The translations under genes were made by a program, and so were the position numbers. Shown here piece by piece: positions 10,565 through 18,486 of a stretch of DNA of 64,000 nt (its first letter is position 1; every line of letters begins with the position of its first letter). The stretch is taken from contig CAVSND010000013.1 in the NCBI GenBank assembly GCA_963729215.1, positions 1 to 64,000 of the forward strand. Reading direction: 5' to 3'. Origin of the DNA: CAVQJU01 sp963729215 (GTDB taxonomy: Bacteria > Acidobacteriota > Vicinamibacteria > Vicinamibacterales > CAVVIG01). Below the pieces are notes generated by a model. The model was not told the origin of the DNA and searched no databases. It saw nothing but the letters and a program-made list of their open reading frames with translations.

Positions 10565-11569
10565 ATGATAAGACGGCCTCTTCTGGTTGCCATGCTGGCC
10601 GCGGTGGTGGTGGCGCCCCTTTCCGCGCAGGCGCCGTTCAAGGCTGGCCGGACTCCATGGGGCGATCCGGACCTCCAGGGCAACTACACGAACCTCTACG
10701 AAAACGGCACGCCACTCGAGCGTCCGAAGGAGTTCGAGGGACGCACGCTCGACGACGTGAAGGGCGAGGAGCTGGCCAGAATCAAGGCGGCGACACAGGA
10801 ACGCACCATCAACGCCTTTCAAGGGCCCATTCACGCGCCCGACAACTGGTGGCAGGACGCCCTGAATCTGAAGAAGGGCAGCCAGGCGTGGCTCGTCGTG
10901 GATCCGCCGGACGGCAAGGTGCCGCCGCTGACGCCCGAGGCGGAGAAGCGCATCGCCGCGAGCGCCGAGGCACGGCGCAGCCTGGGGCACGGCCCGGCGG
11001 ACTCCTGGGAGGACCGCAGCCTCTACGATCGATGCCTGACGCGAGGCCTGCCAGGCTCGATGATGCCGGCGATTTACGGCAACTCGTATCAGATCGTGCA
11101 GGGGCCGGGCTACGTCGCGATCCGCTACGAGATGATTCACGAGACGCGCGTGATTCCGCTCGACAACCACACGCACGTCGGGCGGAACATCCATCTCGAC
11201 ATGGGCGACGCCCGCGGGCACTGGGACGGCGACACGCTCGTGGTCGAGACCACGAACTTCAAGGACCGCAGCGTCTACCGGAACGCCAACGCCGCCGCGC
11301 TGAAGCTGACGGAACGTTTCACCAGGATCGCGCCGAACCGGGTGAAGTGGTCCGTGACGGTCGACGATCCCGGCACCTGGACGCGTGCATGGACGTTCGC
11401 GATGCCGTTGACGCTCAACGACGGCGAGCCGCTGATGCCGTATGAGTGCCACGAAGGCAACTACGGCCTGAAGAACATCCTCAGCGCCGCGCGCGCCGAC
11501 GAAAAGGCCGGCGCGGCCGGCCTTGCCGGGTCCGGCGGAGATCCCAGCGCCCCGGCCGACGATCGATAA
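10565..11569 (+). CDS. secreted WGDPDL-family protein, copy 1
   Basis: 334 aa with a signal peptide (LLVAMLAAVVVAPLSAQ). I do not know a function for this family, but it is clear that it is one: paralogues at 31604 and 47486 share WGDPDL..YTN, ERP, LYDRC-TRG, MPAIYGN, QGPGYV, GHWDGDTLVVE-TNF, LTERF and CHEGNYG..N.LSA.RAD blocks. Conserved Cys, His and Arg positions suggest a binding or catalytic site. It sits downstream of the Oar-like receptor, so it may be a surface or periplasmic partner of uptake (inference). ATG 10565 precedes the signal peptide directly. Confidence 0.85.
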   Translation: MIRRPLLVAMLAAVVVAPLSAQAPFKAGRTPWGDPDLQGNYTNLYENGTPLERPKEFEGRTLDDVKGEELARIKAATQERTINAFQGPIHAPDNWWQDALNLKKGSQAWLVVDPPDGKVPPLTPEAEKRIAASAEARRSLGHGPADSWEDRSLYDRCLTRGLPGSMMPAIYGNSYQIVQGPGYVAIRYEMIHETRVIPLDNHTHVGRNIHLDMGDARGHWDGDTLVVETTNFKDRSVYRNANAAALKLTERFTRIAPNRVKWSVTVDDPGTWTRAWTFAMPLTLNDGEPLMPYECHEGNYGLKNILSAARADEKAGAAGLAGSGGDPSAPADDR

Positions 11570-11619
11570 CCGCAGAGAAGCGGCCCTTCACTCAGAACCG
11601 GGCTGCGACTGGAATCAGC

Positions 11620-11690
11620 AACCACAAAGGGCACGAAGTTCACAAAGGGGCCTTCGTCCTTCGTGGCTTCTTGGTGATCTTTGTGGTTAC
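11620..11690. repeat. CACAAAG/CTTTGTGG inverted repeat
   Basis: ACCACAAAGGGCACGAAG on the left faces a right arm ending CTTTGTGGTTAC. The right end overlaps the stop codon of the minus-strand DinB gene. Convergent position fits a bidirectional terminator. Related elements lie at 48497-48560 and 60831-60906. Confidence 0.75.
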
Positions 11691-12217
11691 TTCTTCTTGG
11701 GCCCGCTCGTCCCGTAAATGAGTTGGGTGAGGGCCGGAACCCGGCCGACGAGTCGCGCATAGAGAGCGAGCTGGCCGCGGTGGTACTCCTCGTGCGAGAT
11801 GCCGTGGTTCATCCAGGCCAGACGGCTGCCGCGTTCCCCGTCGAACCGCGTGATCAGCTGCAGCAGGTGAAGTTCACCGGCTGACCGGAGCCTGCGCTCG
11901 CCGTCAGCGTGGGTGCGCTTCAGCATCTGCACCAGCGCCCGTTTGCCGCCACGCGCCGGCCGGACTCCGCGCGCATACTCTTTCATGAACTCCGGGAACG
12001 ACTTGCGGCGGAAATTTCCGTCCGGCCTGGAGAGCTCGCCGGACATCATCATCCCGGATTCCGCGATGTGCACCGCGATCTCCGCCGGTGTCCGGCTTTC
12101 GCCGGATGGCTTGAATCGGAGATCCGCGTCCGACAGGTTTTCGATCTCCGTGACCACGCCCGCGCGCGTGTATCGCCACGCTTCGAGGGCTTCTTCGAGC
12201 AGGGTTGTGAACGCCAT
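11687..12217 (-). CDS. DinB-family protein
   Basis: 176 aa four-helix DinB-like protein. The N-terminal helix has WRYTRAGV, the middle has the conserved AEIAVHIAES, and the third metal His lies in NHGISHEEYHRGQL, the usual DinB/YfiT signature (one His in helix 2, paired His in helix 3). DinB proteins are often metal-dependent thiol transferases of unknown substrate. The start at 12217 (MAFTTLL) is preferred to 12238 because homologues begin near there. The C-terminus (GPKKK) ends inside the CACAAAG repeat. Repeat arrays isolate it on both sides. Confidence 0.85.
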   Translation of the reverse strand: MAFTTLLEEALEAWRYTRAGVVTEIENLSDADLRFKPSGESRTPAEIAVHIAESGMMMSGELSRPDGNFRRKSFPEFMKEYARGVRPARGGKRALVQMLKRTHADGERRLRSAGELHLLQLITRFDGERGSRLAWMNHGISHEEYHRGQLALYARLVGRVPALTQLIYGTSGPKKK

Positions 12218-12239
12218 GGGGAAGGATACTATCCCCATG

Positions 12240-12270
12240 GAACGTAAAACGTAGAACGTAAAATGTAGAA
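12240..12270. repeat. AACGTA heptamer-like tandem array
   Basis: Four or five units of GAACGTA/AAACGTA type just upstream of the DinB gene; the same family as at 4762, 27371 and 33560. Confidence 0.75.
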
Positions 12271-12297
12271 GACAAGTCGCGAAGTTTGCGTTTGTGC

Positions 12298-12365
12298 GTA
12301 GTGCAAACCTTCAGGTTTGCCGTGACTCCCGGTGCGTCCCAGGCAGACCTGAAGGTCTGCACTAC
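12298..12365. repeat. two-hairpin GTAG..CTAC repeat element (AT-richer stem variant)
   Basis: GTAGTGCAAACC-TTCAG-GTTTGC on the left and GCAGACC-TGAA-GGTCTGCACTAC on the right. It has the same GTAG/CTAC borders and TTCAG/CTGAA loops as the element at 10429, but stems of different sequence. Lies 18 bp after the PQQ dehydrogenase stop. Confidence 0.7.
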
Positions 12366-12382
12366 ATCAAGAGAAGAACGCC

Positions 12383-14329
12383 CTACGGCAGACTGAGCGC
12401 GACGAACTCGCCCGCGTGCTGGTTGCCGCCGATCGCCAGCACGACGTACTGCTTGCCCTGGAACATGTAGGTGATCGGCGCCCCGGTGGCGCCCGCCTCG
12501 AGCTCGATCTCCCAGAGCGTTTTGCCCGTCGCTTTGTCGAGCGCGCGGAGTTTCTTTCCGCCGCCGCCGGGCGGCGTTCGCGGATTGTTCTGGTCGCCTT
12601 CGGTGACGAACAGCAGCGTCTTCGTCACGATCGCCGTCGACCGCACCGCCTGTCCGAGCGGCGGCAGGTTCAGCGCCTTCAGCTCCGGATGGTTGCGCGG
12701 GCCGTCGCCGTTCGCGACCATCCATGCGTGGTCGCCGGTATTGAGGTTGATGGCCGTGACGCGGCCGTACGGCGGCTTCGTCAGCGGCAGGCCTCGCGGA
12801 CCCTGCACGAGGGCGCGCGAGCCGGCGCGGTAGCGGAGGTTCGTCTCGTCGGGGTTGCCCTTGATCAGATCCGCGGTGAACGGGTTCGTCTTCGACGGGA
12901 TGTAGAGCATGCCCGTTTCGGGATCGAATGCCGCGCCCGTCCATGCGGCGCCGCCGTTCGACCCGGGAAGCTGGAGTGTCCCTTTCGTGTCGCCGGGGCC
13001 GTCGCCCCGCACTGACGGCGGCGTGTACAGCGGACCGGTCACGTACGACTTGATGATCTCGGCCGCCTCCGCGCGGAGTTGCGGCGTGAAGTCGATGAGA
13101 TCGTCGGCCTGCAGCCCCTGATGTTCGAACGGCAGCGGTTTTGTCGGAATGGGCTGCGTCGGCGACGTCTTCTCGCCGGGCACGGTCGACTGCGGAACGG
13201 GCCGCTCTTCGATCGGCCAGACGGGCGCTCCGGTGACGCGGTCGAGCACGAAGACGAGGCCCTGCTTGGTCACTTCGACGAGAGCCTTGATGGGCCGGCC
13301 GTTCACGCGGATGTCCACGAGAATCGGCGCCGCCGGGTTGTCATCGTCGAACAAATCGTGGTGGACCGTCTGGAAGTGCCAGATGCGCTTGCCGGTTCTG
13401 GCGTCGAGGCAGACGATCGAGCTGGTGTAGAGATTGTTTCCGAGCCTGTGCCCGCCGTACATGTCGTTCGTGCCGCCGGATGTCGGCAGATACACGTACC
13501 CGAGCTCGTCGTCCGCGCTCATCATCGACCAGACGTTGCCGGCGCCGGTATACGCGTACGAGTCGTTCTCCCACGTCTCCACGCCGGGCTCGCCGGCGTG
13601 CGGGACGATGTGGAAGGTCCAGCGCAACTTGCCGGTGTGGATGTCGTACGCGCGCACGTCTCCGGGCGGCCCCTCTTTGTTCCTCGCGGAGTCCTGCTCG
13701 AGCATCGACGACCCGATGACGACGACGTCGCGGACGATGAGGGGCACGCCGCTCCAGCGGAAGGCTTTCATGAGCGGCCCAAGCCCCACGTTGAGATCGA
13801 CTTTTCCGCCGTCTCCGAAATCCGCGTACGGCTGTCCGTTCTTCGGGTTGAGCGCGTAGAGATACTGGGCGCGGGTGGTGAAGATGCGGGCGTCGGCGCC
13901 CTGGCTCCAGTACGCGACGCCCCAGTGCGCGCCTCCGCCGAGCAAACCGTCGGCGCCGGGCGCGAGCGGCGGCTGCGTCCACAGCGTGCGGCCCGTCGCA
14001 GGATCCATGGCCTCGACGAGGCCGAGGCCGTCCGGTGCGTAGAGCGCGCCGCCGACCATGATGGGCGATGCGGTGAACCTGTTGGAGATGCGAAGCCCGG
14101 GATTGGCGGACAGGATCGCCGGATCCACCTGCGGCCTGCGCCAGGCGACGCGAAGGCCGGAGACGTTGTCTTTGTTGATCTGATCGGCGGGGGAGTATTT
14201 CGTGGCGCGGTTGTCGGCGGAGTAGAAGCGCCATTCGCCGGTCGCCGTCGCGCGGTCCGCGGCGTACACGACTCCCAAGCCGGCCGCGACGATGGCCGCG
14301 CCGGCGATTCGCAGAAGAGACGGGCTCAT
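12383..14329 (-). CDS. PQQ-dependent sugar/alcohol dehydrogenase-like quinoprotein
   Basis: 648 aa with a signal peptide (IAGAAIVAAGLGVVYA) and an eight-bladed quinoprotein propeller: WRFYSADNRATKYSP at the start, repeated W-motif blades, and conserved Asp/His-rich segments (TVHHDLFDDDNPAAP). It resembles membrane-released quinoprotein glucose dehydrogenases without a cytochrome domain. It would oxidise sugars or alcohols in the periplasm and pass electrons to the respiratory chain. The ATG (14329-14327) overlaps the stop of the upstream lactonase-like gene by four bases, so the two are translationally coupled: an aldose dehydrogenase makes lactones that a lactonase can open (inference). Confidence 0.88.
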   Translation of the reverse strand: MSPSLLRIAGAAIVAAGLGVVYAADRATATGEWRFYSADNRATKYSPADQINKDNVSGLRVAWRRPQVDPAILSANPGLRISNRFTASPIMVGGALYAPDGLGLVEAMDPATGRTLWTQPPLAPGADGLLGGGAHWGVAYWSQGADARIFTTRAQYLYALNPKNGQPYADFGDGGKVDLNVGLGPLMKAFRWSGVPLIVRDVVVIGSSMLEQDSARNKEGPPGDVRAYDIHTGKLRWTFHIVPHAGEPGVETWENDSYAYTGAGNVWSMMSADDELGYVYLPTSGGTNDMYGGHRLGNNLYTSSIVCLDARTGKRIWHFQTVHHDLFDDDNPAAPILVDIRVNGRPIKALVEVTKQGLVFVLDRVTGAPVWPIEERPVPQSTVPGEKTSPTQPIPTKPLPFEHQGLQADDLIDFTPQLRAEAAEIIKSYVTGPLYTPPSVRGDGPGDTKGTLQLPGSNGGAAWTGAAFDPETGMLYIPSKTNPFTADLIKGNPDETNLRYRAGSRALVQGPRGLPLTKPPYGRVTAINLNTGDHAWMVANGDGPRNHPELKALNLPPLGQAVRSTAIVTKTLLFVTEGDQNNPRTPPGGGGKKLRALDKATGKTLWEIELEAGATGAPITYMFQGKQYVVLAIGGNQHAGEFVALSLP

Positions 14330-15150
14330 TCGTAGAACTCCGGAGATTTTCTGAGCTTCGCGAAGCCGACCAGGTCGTGCCCAATCCACAGCTGTGTGCC
14401 GGTCCTCTGCACGAACGCGCGAACGGCTTTGCGCGTCTGCGTCGCGAGCGCCTTGTCGGCCTCGCCTGGCGGCACATCGTCGCGGTTGACCTCTTCCGGG
14501 TAGTGATACATGTCGCCGGTCAGCATGACAGGTCCGGTCTTCGCCAGCTTCACCACGAGCGCCAGGTGGCCCGGCGTATGGCCGGGTGTGGGCTTGATGA
14601 CCACCGTGCCGTCGCCAAACACGTCGTAATCTCCCTCGATGAACACGGTCTTGCTGTCCTTGAGCGCGCTGTAGGTGTCGGGCGACGCGATCCGTGGGGG
14701 TGGCACGCTGAACATCGCGTCGTGCTCCACTCGAGTGACCAGCCACGTGGACGTCCTGAAGTCGTTGGCGTTGCCGGTGTGATCGCCGTGGTAATGCGAG
14801 AGAGCCAGATACGTGATGTCCGATGGCTTGTAGCCGGCCTGCGCCAGCTGTCCCTTCAGGGTTTTGCTGGCGCGCGCCATGCCCGTCTGCGGCGCGCCGG
14901 ATTCGATGACGCTGTCGGTCAGGAATCCGGCGTCCCATATGAGCGTGCCCCTCGGATGGACGATGAGGTACGCGGCGTCGGAGAGGTTGGTCGCGCCGAC
15001 CTCGTCTTTCCTCAGGCCAAAGAGCGGCATCGGATCGGGGATGTTGAGCGTGCCGCAGTCGAAGACGTACAGGCGGACCGGCGCCGGCGCCGGCGGGCGA
15101 GCCTGCGCGCCGAGGAGCGCGATCAGGAGTGCGGCGATCGCTACGCGCAT
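14326..15150 (-). CDS. AHL-lactonase-like metallo-beta-lactamase-fold hydrolase, secreted
   Basis: 274 aa with a signal peptide. The metal site is complete: SHYHGDH (HxHxDH), PTPGHTPGH, LTGD and GHD, the order of the N-acyl-homoserine lactonase/AttM subgroup. Start at 15150 is supported by GGAAGG upstream on the minus strand; the longer frame to 15249 only reads through a repeat element. Coupling to the PQQ dehydrogenase suggests hydrolysis of sugar lactones; quorum-signal degradation is the alternative. A promoter (15343-15371) and operator-like site lie about 190-260 bp upstream. Confidence 0.85.
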   Translation of the reverse strand: MRVAIAALLIALLGAQARPPAPAPVRLYVFDCGTLNIPDPMPLFGLRKDEVGATNLSDAAYLIVHPRGTLIWDAGFLTDSVIESGAPQTGMARASKTLKGQLAQAGYKPSDITYLALSHYHGDHTGNANDFRTSTWLVTRVEHDAMFSVPPPRIASPDTYSALKDSKTVFIEGDYDVFGDGTVVIKPTPGHTPGHLALVVKLAKTGPVMLTGDMYHYPEEVNRDDVPPGEADKALATQTRKAVRAFVQRTGTQLWIGHDLVGFAKLRKSPEFYE

Positions 15151-15190
15151 GGTCTTCCTTCCAGCCTTTGCGATTTGATCCTCGAAACCC

Positions 15191-15242
15191 GTAGCGTCCG
15201 CCTTCAGGCGGACGTCGACGGCCGGCTGAAGCCGGCCGCTAC
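15191..15242. repeat. two-hairpin GTAG..CTAC repeat element
   Basis: GTAGCGTCCGCC-TTCAG-GCGGAC then GGCCGGC-TGAA-GCCGGCCGCTAC. It is the mirror arrangement of the element at 10429 and would lie in the 5' leader of the lactonase-like gene. Confidence 0.8.
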
Positions 15243-15342
15243 GCGTCATCGCCCCTCAGAAGTCGAACGCGCGCCGAACTTCACGAGACGTCCCTGGAGC
15301 ACGGCCGTCGGACGTCAGTCCTCCTGCTGGGAAAACGCTCGA

Positions 15343-15371
15343 ATCTAACGCCTTGTCCGACCGTCAGGCAA
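15343..15371 (-). promoter_or_regulatory. promoter of the lactonase/PQQ dehydrogenase pair
   Basis: Minus-strand TTGCCT (15371-15366), 17-bp spacer, TTAGAT (15348-15343). The operator-like site ends 20 bp upstream of the -35 box. Confidence 0.45.
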
Positions 15372-15392
15372 CGGCAAACGCGTCGGGGGAGG

Positions 15393-15408
15393 TACCCAAA
15401 TCGGGGGG
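15393..15408. promoter_or_regulatory. candidate operator, TACCC..TCGGGGGG
   Basis: TACCCAAATCGGGGGG has the same half-site pattern as the sites at 7275, 18337 and 23495 and the same distance (about 20 bp) from a -35 box as at 7275. Confidence 0.45.
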
Positions 15409-15419
15409 CTCGTTCTGGC

Positions 15420-15555
15420 GCGGCTCGTGGCTCGTTGCTCGTTTCTCGTAGCTCGTTCTGGTTGCGCGTCAGCGTCACGCCACGAGCACGAGCCACGAGC
15501 CACGGGCCACGAGCTCCGGGCTACGAGCTACGAGCTACGAGCTACGAGCCACGGC
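15420..15555. repeat. CTCGTGG/CACGAGC inverted tandem array
   Basis: Left half built of GCTCGT/CTCGTAG units, right half of CACGAGC, CCACGGG and GCTACGA units, so the whole can fold back on itself. The right end supplies the last codons and the stop of the MmgE/PrpD gene. Confidence 0.8.
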
Positions 15556-16932
15556 AAGTTCCACGAGCGCGCTCGCATCCGGCAGGCGTTCGACCTGCGC
15601 GACGGCCTCGGCGAGGCGGTCGCGCGCGCCCTGCGTCAGGAAGCTGCTCGCGTTCTCGTCGAACTTGCCGCGGATTTCCGCGTAGGTCATCGGATTCTCG
15701 AACGAGCCCCGGTTGTATTCCTCGACCTCGCTGAACGTACGGCCGTCGGCGAGCGTCACGCGCACCGCGCCCTTGAACCGGCCGGGCCCGGGAAACTCGG
15801 GGTCCACGTAGTACTGCACCCGGCGGGCGAGCGCGAGAATCTCCGGGTTACGCAGGCTGGCGGGCGCGTACGCATCCTTGCCGAGGCGTCCGGCGTGCAT
15901 GGCTTCAGCGAGGCTGTATTGCAGGCTCACGCGGCCGTGTGAATCCGACGCGGGCGCGAATTTCTCAGCCACGGGCTCGCACACGATCGGCACGATGAAG
16001 GCCGCGACCGGGACGTCGATCCGCTCGATCTCCGCCGGAGCAATCGCGTGCGCGGTCCTGAGGCGGAGCAGCGCATCGAGGTACGGATGGATGACGTGCG
16101 CTGCCGGATACGGCTTGAGCGACGAGTTCCGGCTGTCCCACTGCGTGCCGAGGCCGTTCGTCACGCGGCCGAGGTCGCGCGCGATCCCCGGATCCTGCAG
16201 GTGCGAGGCGAAGAGGCCGAAGCGCCCCTCGAGCACCTGCGCCGGTCCCGTCATGCCTTCGCGCGCGAGATAGGCGGCCGTGATGCCGCTTTGCGCCGCC
16301 CATCCCGGGTGCAGGAATTTCGGGTGCGTGCCGTCCACCCAGCACTCCAGGATCCCCGACGCGAAGCTGCCGCAGATGCCGGCGGCCTGCGCCATCTGTG
16401 CGGCGTCGAGACCCAGCAGCCGGCCCGCCAGATACGTGACGCCGAACGGCGCGAAGAGTCCCGTGGGATGAAAGCCGCGCTTGTGAAACTGTCCCGGCGA
16501 GACGCTGCCAATCCGGCAGGAGATTTCGTTGCCCACGGCGATCGCCGCGACGAGATCCCGGCCGGACACGGGCGTCATCTCCGACAACGCGAGCGCGGCG
16601 GCGACGGCCGGACTGCTCATGTGGACGATCGATTCGTTGTGCGTGTCGTCGTACTCGAGCGCCTGGGCGCAGGCGCCGTTGGCGCACGCGGCTGCCGCCA
16701 CGCCGACGCGTTCGCCACGGCCGAAGATCCCGCACGGGCCAGGCGGAGACATCGCGACCGTCGCCGCACGCGTCGCGCGCCCGAACGGCGTGTCGGCGCC
16801 CGCCAGCGCGAGGCCCATCACGTCGAGGATTCTGAGCTTCGTGGCGTCGACCACATCCTGCGGCAGATCGGCGAACGTCAGCCGGTGCGCCCAGGCGGCC
16901 AGTGTGGTGGTCAGCGGTTCGTGTGCAGTCAT
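15535..16932 (-). CDS. MmgE/PrpD-family protein
   Basis: 465 aa, soluble. N-terminal helical domain with the HNESIVHMSSP segment and GFHPTG, C-terminal domain with DSHGRVS, matching MmgE/PrpD (2-methylcitrate dehydratase / cis-aconitate decarboxylase superfamily). Substrate cannot be told; it is likely a dehydratase or decarboxylase of a carboxylic acid. It lies 75 bp after an ACS-type MFS transporter on the same strand, suggesting uptake and breakdown of one organic acid. Start MTAHEPL at 16932 is preferred over 16998. The final residues (VARSS) are encoded by the CACGAGC repeat, so the original C-terminus has been altered. Confidence 0.88.
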   Translation of the reverse strand: MTAHEPLTTTLAAWAHRLTFADLPQDVVDATKLRILDVMGLALAGADTPFGRATRAATVAMSPPGPCGIFGRGERVGVAAAACANGACAQALEYDDTHNESIVHMSSPAVAAALALSEMTPVSGRDLVAAIAVGNEISCRIGSVSPGQFHKRGFHPTGLFAPFGVTYLAGRLLGLDAAQMAQAAGICGSFASGILECWVDGTHPKFLHPGWAAQSGITAAYLAREGMTGPAQVLEGRFGLFASHLQDPGIARDLGRVTNGLGTQWDSRNSSLKPYPAAHVIHPYLDALLRLRTAHAIAPAEIERIDVPVAAFIVPIVCEPVAEKFAPASDSHGRVSLQYSLAEAMHAGRLGKDAYAPASLRNPEILALARRVQYYVDPEFPGPGRFKGAVRVTLADGRTFSEVEEYNRGSFENPMTYAEIRGKFDENASSFLTQGARDRLAEAVAQVERLPDASALVELAVARSS

Positions 16933-17007
16933 CGTATAAAATCGCTTGAATGTCAGAGACAAAGATTCTCGTGCCGCGCGACGCGAGAGCGAGCGCATCG
17001 GCGCGCG

Positions 17008-18273
17008 TCACTCCTGCGTCACGAAGAGCTTGAGCGAGACGGCCAGCGCGGAGGCGGCCACCAGGAACGCCGACATGGCCCCGAGGCTCGCGGTAAAGGA
17101 CCCCGTTTCGTCGCTCAGCCAGCCGAAGATATAAGGTCCGACGAACCCGCCCGCCGTCCCGATCGAGTTGATGAAGGCCAGGCCGCCGGCCAGCGCGATG
17201 CCGGTGAGGAACCGCATCGGGATGGTGAAGAAGATCCCGCGCGCGGCGTTGATCCCGACGAGCGACACCGTCAGCCAGCCGAACGACACCCAGAAATTTG
17301 TCGAGAGGACCGCGCAGAACAGCCCGATGGCCCCCACCAGGCACGCCAGGGCGAGGTTGGTGACCTTGTTGCCGCCGCGATCCACGTGGCCGGCCCAGGT
17401 GATCATCCCGATGGAGGCGAACACATAGGACGCGCTGCTCAGGAATCCGACCTCCAGATCCGACAGGTGACCGAGCTTCAGGATCTGCGGCAGAAAGATC
17501 CCGACGCCGTAAGAGCCCACGAGAAACCCGAACTGCACGCCGCCGAGGATCAGCACGCGCGGATCCTTGAGCGCCGGCCCGAGGTGGCGCACTTCGCGCG
17601 GCCGCTTCTCGCCCGCGACGCGCTCGCGCACGATCTCGCGTTCCTTCTCGGTCAGCCACGTGGCGTCCTCGGGCCGCTCGGTCATCACGCGGAGCACCAC
17701 GAACCCGAGCACCGCGACGGGGAGGCCTTCGAGAATGAACAGCCACTTCCAGCCGGCCAGGCCGGCAATCCCGTTCATCTGCAGGAGCAATCCGGACAGC
17801 GCGCCGCCGATGACCGACGAAATCGGGATCGCGACCATGAACCAGGCAATGACGCGTGTCCGATATTCGGCGGGAAACCAGTGGCCCAGGTAAAACGCCA
17901 CCCCGGGAAAAAATCCGGCTTCGGCGGCCCCGAGCAGAAACCTCAGCAAGTAGAAGCTGAGCGGCCCCGTGACGAAGATGGTCGCCGCGGATATGAGCCC
18001 CCAGCTGATCATGATCCGCGCGATCCACCGGCGCGCGCCCACGCGGTACAGGATCATGTTGCTTGGCAGTTCGAGGAAGCAGTACCCCAGGAACAGGATC
18101 CCGGCCCCCCGCCCGAACTGCGTCGCCGTCAGCCCGATCTCGCGGTTCATCGTCAGCGCGGCGAACCCGATGTTGTTGCGGTCGAGGTAGTTGAAGATGT
18201 AGGCGAGAATCAGAACCGGGAGGAGACGCCAGGCGACCTTGGAGAAAAGACGCCGCGCGTCCGCGTCATTCAT
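17008..18273 (-). CDS. MFS transporter, anion:cation symporter (ACS) type
   Basis: 421 aa with about 12 membrane helices. Motifs of the ACS family (glucarate, tartrate, phthalate transporters): NYLDRNNIGFA in helix 1, LFLGYCFLELPSN in helix 2, GAAEAGFFPG in helix 4 and the central hydrophilic loop. It is probably an inner-membrane proton symporter for an organic anion. It shares a promoter region with the divergent histidine kinase gene, where an operator-like site lies at 18337. PrpD follows 75 bp downstream. Confidence 0.9.
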   Translation of the reverse strand: MNDADARRLFSKVAWRLLPVLILAYIFNYLDRNNIGFAALTMNREIGLTATQFGRGAGILFLGYCFLELPSNMILYRVGARRWIARIMISWGLISAATIFVTGPLSFYLLRFLLGAAEAGFFPGVAFYLGHWFPAEYRTRVIAWFMVAIPISSVIGGALSGLLLQMNGIAGLAGWKWLFILEGLPVAVLGFVVLRVMTERPEDATWLTEKEREIVRERVAGEKRPREVRHLGPALKDPRVLILGGVQFGFLVGSYGVGIFLPQILKLGHLSDLEVGFLSSASYVFASIGMITWAGHVDRGGNKVTNLALACLVGAIGLFCAVLSTNFWVSFGWLTVSLVGINAARGIFFTIPMRFLTGIALAGGLAFINSIGTAGGFVGPYIFGWLSDETGSFTASLGAMSAFLVAASALAVSLKLFVTQE

Positions 18274-18336
18274 CGTGATGGCCGGTGGTCCATGCAGGCG
18301 TGAAGTATATATGGTGCCCTGTCGTGACCCGGCTAC

Positions 18337-18351
18337 TACCCGTTCGGGGGA
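18337..18351 (+). promoter_or_regulatory. candidate operator, TACCCGTTCGGGGGA
   Basis: Near-palindrome in the divergent gap between the MFS and histidine kinase genes, about 17 bp upstream of the weak -35 (TTCGGA, 18368-18373). Almost identical to 23495-23509 and to the inverse of 374-390. Autoregulation of the two-component system is a reasonable guess. Confidence 0.55.
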
Positions 18352-18367
18352 TGTGCCTCGCCGTAAG

Positions 18368-18397
18368 TTCGGATCTAAAGTGGCGGAACCCTATAAG
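18368..18397 (+). promoter_or_regulatory. promoter of the propeller histidine kinase
   Basis: A good -10 (TATAAG, 18392-18397) with a weak -35 (TTCGGA) at 18-bp spacing; a poor -35 is usual for promoters needing an activator, consistent with the operator just upstream. Confidence 0.4.
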
Positions 18398-18486
18398 ATC
18401 TACGGTGCATGAGCGGCCCGTGGGCTGGACGTCGCAGCCCGTTGCCGTGGCCCGCGCCTGATGTCCTGATGGTTGGTAACTCGCGC

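Larger units (their letters stand above)
15151..15534. other. 384-bp intergenic region: repeat element, promoter, operator, tandem array
   Basis: No gene is seen. In order: a two-hairpin repeat (15191-15242), a minus-strand promoter (15343-15371), an operator-like site (15393-15408), and a CACGAGC/CTCGTGG array (15420-15555) that enters the PrpD gene end. Confidence 0.7.

Noticed and set aside
14327..14938. Extension of the PQQ dehydrogenase frame upstream of 14329
   Set aside because: The upstream part is out-of-frame lactonase sequence; the signal peptide begins at MSPSLLRI and overlaps the lactonase stop as ATGA.
15420..15555. Regularly spaced repeats considered as a CRISPR array
   Set aside because: Units are 6-8 bp without unique spacers, the array contains an inverted copy, and no cas gene is present.
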